Shown here: positions 56,633 to 64,000 of the stretch, piece after piece
How positions within the stretch are numbered: the stretch's first letter is position 1
Layout: each line of letters begins with the position of its first letter
NCBI GenBank assembly: GCA_022457155.1
Contig: JAJGOT010000038.1
Span: 1,392,501-1,456,500, forward strand
Length of the DNA stretch: 64,000 nucleotides
Direction: 5' to 3'
From: Cladopsammia gracilis
Taxonomy: Eukaryota; Cnidaria; Anthozoa; Scleractinia; Dendrophylliidae
Translations under genes and position numbers: made by a program
The notes under the pieces: generated by a model
The model's input: the letters and a program-made list of their open reading frames with translations, nothing else
The model's database searches: none
What the model was told of the DNA's origin: nothing

Positions 56633-58042
56633 ACGAACTTTTTTGCACCCGAAAGATGTTACGATTTGAATGTCCCACCCTTTTGGTACAAGATACCAAC
56701 ATGCCGTTTACATATCGAAACAAAATCATGCGACTGAAAGTCAGCCGAAGGCGATGTTTCCCAGGGGTAAAGGTGACTGCAGCTGCCTTCTCTTATGTAG
56801 GACGAGCGACCGGAGTAGGGGAAGATGGGACACTTTTATGCCATTGTAATATCGCAACATAAGGGAATTTTCCTAGTGTTTTGAAATTATGGAACCTTCG
56901 AGAATATATTTGCAACTTCCTTTAACTCATCGACGTCAGTCCTCGGCCAAAATCGGTCCTATAGGACCGGTGAGACTCCGCTGCTTTAAAAAAATTGCAA
57001 CTTTCTCAATCGCGCGAACATTGCAGCTGTGAGCATTGACTAGAAAGTCCTTCAAATTGAGACACCCAATAAACACAAAAAAGTCAGCGATTTTCGCAGA
57101 ACATCAGCGTTTGAATTTGGAGAAGAACAAAAATGACCGTTTTTAACGTCATAGAAAAGCAACAAAAATCACGTTTTTGCCTTCACTTTTTTCATTGAAA
57201 TCATCGTTGCAAACCCAAAAGTCAACATTAACAGCAAACTTCGGTCCTAGTCCTACCTTGGAAGTGATTTTTTCTGCTCTTATTCGCTGCCTGGGCCGAG
57301 CTACAGCCTCTCGTTCTAGTGCATCTTGGCCTTGCCTCGATTTTCGTCACGACCGCACTGCATGCTGGGAAATAGCGAGAATTTTTGACAGGGTTCGTTC
57401 CGTTCCCCACATATTTCATATTTATACTAAGTCCACAGCCACTCCGACCTACCACCGAAATTTCGCGCGTGTCGTGTTCTTCAGTGGTCGCAACTTCCAA
57501 AATATGCCGTGGTAGGTCGAGAAATTCATCCAGACTCGAGTCCCAAGTCTACTTCGTTTCGGAGCGGCCATTTTTCCAGTTCAACGAGCAACGAGCCAAA
57601 TTCGCAAACGAAGTACAACACCTAACTCGCTTCATTGAGAAAGTGGACTCTGAACTACCTTCACGCTTGATGATGCTCATCAGGCAGCTACTAAAGATGA
57701 AACATGGCTGTGAACTTACCAAAAGTCGCATACAAACCATATTTGAGCCGTTATTATAGCTCAACGAAGCAAAAACACTACGTCAGAATGACGTTTCTAG
57801 AAAACTCGAGCCTTCAGTGTTTCAGAACAGCAACACTTTCCATGGCAACCCCAAATATGGAGTCACGAAATCCTATGGCTCGTTTATATGCAGAAAATCA
57901 CTCAAAAACGTAAAAAGTCACTGACGACAATGAGTTAAATTGGCTCCAAACAACTTGATTTGGGGATGACTCCGTGATCTAGAGCACTAAGGTTACGAAG
58001 TCGGTGAAAAAGGAAACGGCTAAAGTTAATAAAACAAAAAAG

Positions 58043-58128
58043 TGCCCCGTGTGAGGATCGAACTCACGACCTTCAGATTTCTAATTTGGATTATGAGACT
58101 GACGCGCTGCCTACTGCGCTAACGAGGC
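58043..58128 (-). tRNA. tRNA-Met(CAU) with intron, unit 3
   Basis: Identical gene body and intron to unit 1, with T6 downstream. Confidence 0.93.
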
Positions 58129-58564
58129 GCCATGTACATAATAATGAATGCATTTAGATCCGGAAAGATTGTGATTTGGTGAAAAACTCCTGGATTTATA
58201 AAAAAATCAGGATAAAGAGATTGTATATATTTCTGGCCGGCACTCTTCGTTATTACTAGAGTTCTGAATGAAAACTGGCGATAAAAAAGTAGCGAACAAA
58301 GCGGTTTCGTCGTCTTCATGCCCAGTTAATCAGTTATCAAGTTCACGCCTTTCCGCACACAGAAGTTAGGGGATAAAATTCACTCATTCACTCTTATCAT
58401 TCTGACAGAAGGACTATGTGGGATAATGTTGACTAAACTGCCCTGTTGACTAAACTGTAATGTCTTTCGGTTAATGATTTTTTCCAGCCTTTGAAATTTT
58501 TGGCGTAAGTAAACTTGGTACGATAAAATATATACACACGACTGGATTATGTAACACGTGAGCC

Positions 58565-58637
58565 GCCCGGTTAGCTCAGTCGGTAGAGCATCAGACTTTT
58601 AATCTGAGGGTCATGGGTTCAAGTCCCATATCGGGCG
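58565..58637 (+). tRNA. tRNA-Lys(UUU), unit 4
   Basis: Gene body identical to unit 2, with a T6 terminator. Confidence 0.97.
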
Positions 58638-60049
58638 ACGAACTTTTTTGCACCCGAAAGATGTTACGATTTGAATGTCCCACCCTTTTGGTACAAGATA
58701 CCAACATGCCGTTTACATATCGAAACAAAATCATGCGACTGAAAGTCAGCCGAAGGCGATGTTTCCCAGGGGTAAGGGTGACTGCAGCTGCCTTCTCTTA
58801 TGTAGGACGAGCGACCGGGGTAGGGGAAGATGGGACACTTTTATGCCATTGTAATATCGCAACATAAGGGAATTTTCCTAGTGTTTTGAAATTATGGAAC
58901 CTTCGAGAATATATTTGCAACTTCCTTTAACTCATCGACGTCAGTCCTCGGCCAAAATCGGTCCTATAGGACCGTTGAGACTCCGCTGCTTTAAAAAAAT
59001 TGCAACTTTCTCAATCGCGCGAACATTGCAGCTGTGAGCATTGACTAGAAAGTCCTTCAAATTGAGACGCCCAATAAACACAAAAAAGTCAGCGATTTTC
59101 GCAGAACATCAGCGTTTGAATTTGGAGAAGAACAAAAATGACCGTTTTTAACGTCATAGAAAAAGCAACAAAAATCACGTTTTTGCCTTCACTTTTTTCA
59201 TTGAAATCATCGTTGCAAACCCAAAAGTCAACATTAACAGCAAACTTCGGTCCTAGTCCTACCTTGGAAGTGATTTTTTCTGCTCTTATTCGCTGCCTGG
59301 GCCGAGCTACAGCCTCTCGTTCTAGTGCATCTTGGCCTTGCCTCGATTTTCATCACGACCGCACTGCATGCTGGGAAATAGCGAGAATTTTTGACAGGGT
59401 TCGTTCCGTTCCCCACATATTTCATATTTATACTAAGTCCACAGCCACTCCGACCTACCACCGAAATTTCGCGCGTGTCGCTGTTCTTCAGTGGTCGCAA
59501 CTTCCAAAATATGCCGTGGTAGGTCGAGAAATTCATCCAGACTCGAGTCCCAAGTCTACTTCGTTTCGGAGCGGCCATTTTTCCAGTTCGACGAGCAACC
59601 AGCCAAATTCGCAAACGAAGTACAACACCTAACTCGCTTCATTGAGAAAGTGGACTCTGAACTACCTTCACGCTTGATGATGCTCATCAGGCAGCTACTA
59701 AAGATGAAACATGGCTGTGAACTTACCAAAAGTCGCATACAAACCATATTTGAGCCGTTATTATAGCTCAACGAAGCAAAAACACTACGTCAGAATGACG
59801 TTTCTAGAAAACTCGAGCCTTCAGTGTTTCAGAACAGCAACACTTTCCATGGCAACCCCAAATATGGAGTCACGAAATCCTATGGCTCGTTTATATGCAG
59901 AAAATCACTCAAAAACGTAAAAAGTCACTGACGACAATGAGTTAAATTGGCTCCAAACAACTTGATTTGGGGATGACTCCGTGATCTAGAGCACTAAGGT
60001 TACGAAGTCGGTGAAAAAGGAAACGGCTAAAGTTAATAAAACAAAAAAG

Positions 60050-60135
60050 TGCCCCGTGTGAGGATCGAACTCACGACCTTCAGATTTCTAATTTGGATTA
60101 TGAGACTGACGCGCTGCCTACTGCGCTAACGAGGC
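60050..60135 (-). tRNA. tRNA-Met(CAU) with intron, unit 4
   Basis: Identical gene body and intron to unit 1, with T6 downstream. Upstream it has ATGTATTTAGATCAGG where units 1-3 have ATGCATTTAGATCCGG. Confidence 0.93.
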
Positions 60136-60554
60136 GCCATGTACATAATAATGAATGTATTTAGATCAGGAAAGATTGTGATTTGGGGAAAAACTCCTGG
60201 ATTTATACAAAAATCAGGATAAAGAGATTGTATATGTTTCTGGCCGGCACTCTTCGTTATTACTAGAGTTCTGAATGAAAACTGGCGATAAAAAAGTAGC
60301 GAACAAAGCGGTTTCGTCGTCTTCATGCCCAGTTAATCAGTTATCAAGTTCACGCCTTTCCGCACACAGAAGTTAGGGGATAAAATTCACTCATTCACTC
60401 TTATCATTCTGACAGAAGGACTATGTGGGATAATGTTGACTAAACTGTAATGCCTTTCGGTTAATGAATTTTTCCAGCCTTTGAAATTTTTGGCGTAAGT
60501 AGACTTGGTACGAGAAAATATATACACACGACTGGATTATGTCACACGTGAGCC

Positions 60555-60627
60555 GCCCGGTTGGCTCAGTCGGTAGAGCATCAGACTTTTAATCTGAGGG
60601 TCATGGGTTCAAGTCCCATATCGGGCG
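60555..60627 (+). tRNA. tRNA-Lys(UUU), unit 5, A9G variant
   Basis: Differs from all other copies by G instead of A at position 9 (TTGGCTCAG). Its upstream region also has private changes (GTAGACTTGG, ACGAGAAAATATA, GTCACACG). The stems are unaffected and the A box still fits the consensus, so it may still work, but position 9 takes part in tertiary contacts. Confidence 0.93.
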
Positions 60628-62037
60628 ACGAACTTTTTTGAACCCGAAAGATGTTACCATTTGAATGTCCCACCCTTTTGGTACAAGATACCAACATGCC
60701 GTTTACATATCGAAACAAAATCATGCGACTGAAAGTCAGCCGAAGGCGATGTTTCCCAGGGGTAAGGGTGACTGCAGCTGCCTTCTCTTATGTAGGACGA
60801 GCGACCGGGGTAGGGGAAGATGGGACACTTTTATGCCATTGTAATATCGCAACATAAGGGAATTTTCCTAGTGTTTTGAAATTATGGAACCTTCGAGAAT
60901 ATATTTGCAACTTCCTTTAACTCATCGACGTCAGTCCTCGGCCAAAATCGGTCCTATAGGACCGTTGAGACTCCGCTGCTTTAAAAAAATTGCAACTTTC
61001 TCAATCGCGCGAACATTGCAGCTGTGAGCATTGACTAGAAAGTCCTTCAAATTGAGACGCCCAATAAACACAAAAAAGTCAGCGATTTTCGCAGAACATC
61101 AGCGTTTGAATTTGGAGAAGAACAAAAATGACCGTTTTTAACGTCATAGAAAAGCAACAAAAATCACGTTTTTGCCTTCACTTTTTTCATTGAAATCATC
61201 GTTGCAAACCCAAAAGTCAACATTAACAGCAAACTTCGGTCCTAGTCCTACCTTGGAAGTGATTTTTTCTGCTCTTATTCGCTGCCTGGGCCGAGCTACA
61301 GCCTCTCGTTCTAGTGCATCTTGGCCTTGCCTCGATTTTCATCACGACCGCACTGCATGCTGGGAAATAGCGAGAATTTTTGACAGGGTTCGTTCCGTTC
61401 CCCACATATTTCATATTTATACTAAGTCCACAGCCACTCCGACCTACCACCGAAATTTCGCGCGTGTCGCGTTCTTCAGTGGTCGCAACTTCCAAAATAT
61501 GCCGTGGTAGGTCGAGAAATTCATCCAGACTCGAGTCCCAAGTCTACTTCGTTTCGGAGCGGCCATTTTTCCAGTTCGACGAGCAACCAGCCAAATTCGC
61601 AAACGAAGTACAACACCTAACTCGCTTCATTGAGAAAGTGGACTCTGAACTACCTTCACGCTTGATGATGCTCATCAGGCAGCTACTAAAGATGAAACAT
61701 GGCTGTGAACTTACCAAAAGTCGCATACAAACCATATTTGAGCCGTTATTATAGCTCAACGAAGCAAAAACACTACGTCAGAATGACGTTTCTAGAAAAC
61801 TCGAGCCTTCAGTGTTTCAGAACAGCAACACTTTCCATGGCAACCCCAAATATGGAGTCACGAAATCCTATGGCTCGTTTATATGCAGAAAATCACTCAA
61901 AAACGTAAAAAGTCACTGACGACAATGAGTTAAATTGGCTCCAAACAACTTGATTTGGGGATGACTCCGTGATCTAGAGCACTAAGGTTACGAAGTCGGT
62001 GAAAAAGGAAACGGCTAAAGTTAATAAAACAAAAAAG

Positions 62038-62123
62038 TGCCCCGTGTGAGGATCGAACTCACGACCTTCAGATTTCTAATTTGGATTATGAGACTGACGC
62101 GCTGCCTACTGCGCTAACGAGGC
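62038..62123 (-). tRNA. tRNA-Met(CAU) with intron, unit 5
   Basis: Identical gene body and intron to unit 1, with T6 downstream, and the same upstream variants as unit 4. Confidence 0.93.
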
Positions 62124-62559
62124 GCCATGTACATAATAATGAATGTATTTAGATCAGGAAAGATTGTGATTTGGGGAAAAACTCCTGGATTTATACAAAA
62201 ATCAGGATAAAGAGATTGTATATGTTTCTGGCCGGCACTCTTCGTTATTACTAGAGTTCTGAATGAAAACTGGCGATAAAAAAGTAGCGAACAAAGCGGT
62301 TTCGTCGTCTTCATGCCCAGTTAATCAGTTATCAAGTTCACGCCTTTCCGCACACAGAAGTTAGGGGATAAAATTCACTCATTCACTCTTATCATTCTGA
62401 CAGAAGGACTATGTGGGATAATGTTGACTAAACTGCCCTGTTGACTAAACTGTAATGTCTTTCGGTTAATGATTTTTTCCAGCCTTTGAAATTTTTGGCG
62501 TAAGTAAACTTGGTACGATAAAATATATACACACGACTGGATTATGTAACACGTGAGCC

Positions 62560-62632
62560 GCCCGGTTAGCTCAGTCGGTAGAGCATCAGACTTTTAATCT
62601 GAGGGTCATGGGTTCAAGTCCCATATCGGGCG
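62560..62632 (+). tRNA. tRNA-Lys(UUU), unit 6
   Basis: Gene body identical to unit 2, with a T6 terminator. The matching tRNA-Met of this unit would lie beyond the right edge. Confidence 0.97.
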
Positions 62633-64000
62633 ACGAACTTTTTTGCACCCGAAAGATATTACGATTTGAATGTCCCACCCTTTTGGTACAAGATGCCAAC
62701 ATGCCGTTTACATATCGAAACAAAATCATGCGACTGAAAGTCAGCCGAAGGCGATGTTTCCCAGGGGTAAAGGTGACTGCAGCTGCCTTCTCTTATGTAG
62801 GACGAGCGACCGGAGTAGGGGAAGATGGGACACTTTTATGCCATTGTAATATCGCAACATAAGGGAATTTTCCTAGTGTTTTGAAATTATGGAACCTTCG
62901 AGAATATATTTGCAACTTCCTTTAACTCATCGACGTCAGTCCTCGGCCAAAATCGGTCCTATAGGACCGGTGAGACTCCACTGCTTTAAAAAAATTGCAA
63001 CTTTCTCAATCGCGCGAACATTGCAGCTGTGAGCATTGACTAGAAAGTCCTTCAAATTGAGACACCCAATAAACACAAAAAAGTCAGCGATTTTCGCAGA
63101 ACATCAGCGTTTGAATTTGGAGAAGAACAAAAATGACCGTTTTTAACGTCATAGAAAAGCAACAAAAATCACGTTTTTGCCTTCACTTTTTTCATTGAAA
63201 TCATCGTTGCAAACCCAAAAGTCAACATTAACAGCAAACTTCGGTCCTAGTCCTACCTTGGAAGTGATTTTTTCTGCTCTTATTCGCTGCCCGGGCCGAG
63301 CTACAGCCTCTCGTTCTAGTGCATCTTGGCCTTGCCTCGATTTTCGTCACGACCGCACTGCATGCTGGGAAATAGCGAGAATTTTTGACAGGGTTCGTTC
63401 CGTTCCCCACATATTTCATATTTATACTAAGTCCACAGCCACTCCGACCTACCACCGAAATTTCGCGCGTGTCGTGTTCTTCAGTGGTCGCAACCTCCAA
63501 AATATGCCGTGGTAGGTCGAGAAATTCATCCAGACTCGAGTCCCAAGTCTACTTCGTTTCGGAGCGGCCATTTTTCCAGTTCAACGAGCAAGGAGCCAAA
63601 TTCGCAAACGAAGTACAACACCTAACTCGCTTCATTGAGAAAGTGGACTCTGAACTACCTTCACGCTTGATGATGCTCATCAGGCAGCTACTAAAGATGA
63701 AACATGGCTGTGAACTTACCAAAAGTCGCATACAAACCATATTTGAGCCGTTATTATAGCTCAACGAAGCAAAAACACTACGTCAGAATGACGTTTCTAG
63801 AAAACTCGAGCCTTCAGTGTTTCAGAACAGCAACACTTTCCATGGCAACCCCAAATATGGAGTCACGAAATCCTATGGCTCGTTTATACGCAGAAAATCA
63901 CTCAAAAACGTAAAAAGTCACTGACGACAATGAGTTAAATGGACTCTAAACAACTTGATTTGGGGATGACTCCGTGATCTAGAGCACTAAGGTTACGAAG

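Larger units (their letters stand above)
52332..64000. repeat. tRNA-Lys/tRNA-Met tandem array, units of about 2.0 kb
   Basis: Head-to-tail units that are nearly identical by eye. The spacings between successive tRNA-Lys starts are 2006, 2004, 2005, 1990 and 2005 bp. A full unit has tRNA-Lys (plus), about 1.41 kb of spacer, tRNA-Met (minus) and 437 bp of divergent spacer. The array starts inside a unit at about 52332 and continues beyond the window. A 17-bp direct duplication (GTTGACTAAACTGCCCT) upstream of tRNA-Lys is present in units 2, 3, 4 and 6 but single in units 1 and 5. Frames of 60-164 codons recur in every unit but shift between units, so the spacer is probably non-coding. Confidence 0.97.

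Overview
The window looks like nuclear DNA from an anthozoan cnidarian, most likely a stony coral or close relative. This is inferred from AT-rich, intron-type sequence, a single-exon RING/B-box/filamin/NHL gene of a kind common in cnidarians, L1/Tx1-like LINEs, a GIY-YIG Penelope-like element (PLE), and many short terminal-inverted-repeat (TIR) elements of familiar cnidarian types. No similarity search was run, so the taxon is an inference. Only one intact protein-coding gene is convincing.

Layout. 1-2190: a 1387-bp tandem duplication carrying an 88-codon reading frame, closed by a 278-bp TIR element. 2669-7550: copies of a 561-563-bp TIR element, one of them itself interrupted by a 491-bp element with a 6-bp target duplication. 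8838-13170: a 4.3-kb minisatellite of about 17-bp units with internal foldback blocks. 15435-17400: a long palindrome split by a 5'-truncated LINE with a 14-bp target duplication. 19991-25440: a nearly complete two-ORF LINE on the minus strand, broken by one frameshift in each ORF. 26811-30526: palindromic TTAA elements inserted inside one another. 32668-33865: a 1.2-kb TIR element with TAA duplications. 35519-36915: a 5'-truncated, frameshifted PLE (minus). 37663-38096: a probable last exon of an unknown gene (minus). 39855-42062: a TRIM-type E3 ligase gene (plus), followed by three hairpin-forming repeats in the probable 3' UTR. 42582-48118: further TIR elements, including one whose small Cys-rich ORF is split by a second element. 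49500-52330: a 58-bp minisatellite split by a 2.1-kb palindromic TTAA element. 52332-64000: a head-to-tail array of about 2.0-kb units running off the right edge.

Each complete 2.0-kb unit holds tRNA-Lys(UUU) on plus and an elongator tRNA-Met(CAU) with a 13-nt intron on minus; six Lys and five Met copies are visible. Met and the following Lys are divergent across about 437 bp, while Lys and the following Met converge over about 1.4 kb of conserved spacer that holds a ZNF143/Staf-like site and a perfect 16-bp palindrome. Internal Pol III boxes and T-run terminators are intact, so these are probably working tRNA genes in a homogenised array.

The mobile elements are linked. The 58-bp minisatellite monomer aligns to the terminal sequence of the PLE at 35519, and the palindromic elements repeatedly use TTAA targets, including targets inside each other and inside the PLE-derived minisatellite. 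The tRNA array begins exactly where that minisatellite ends.
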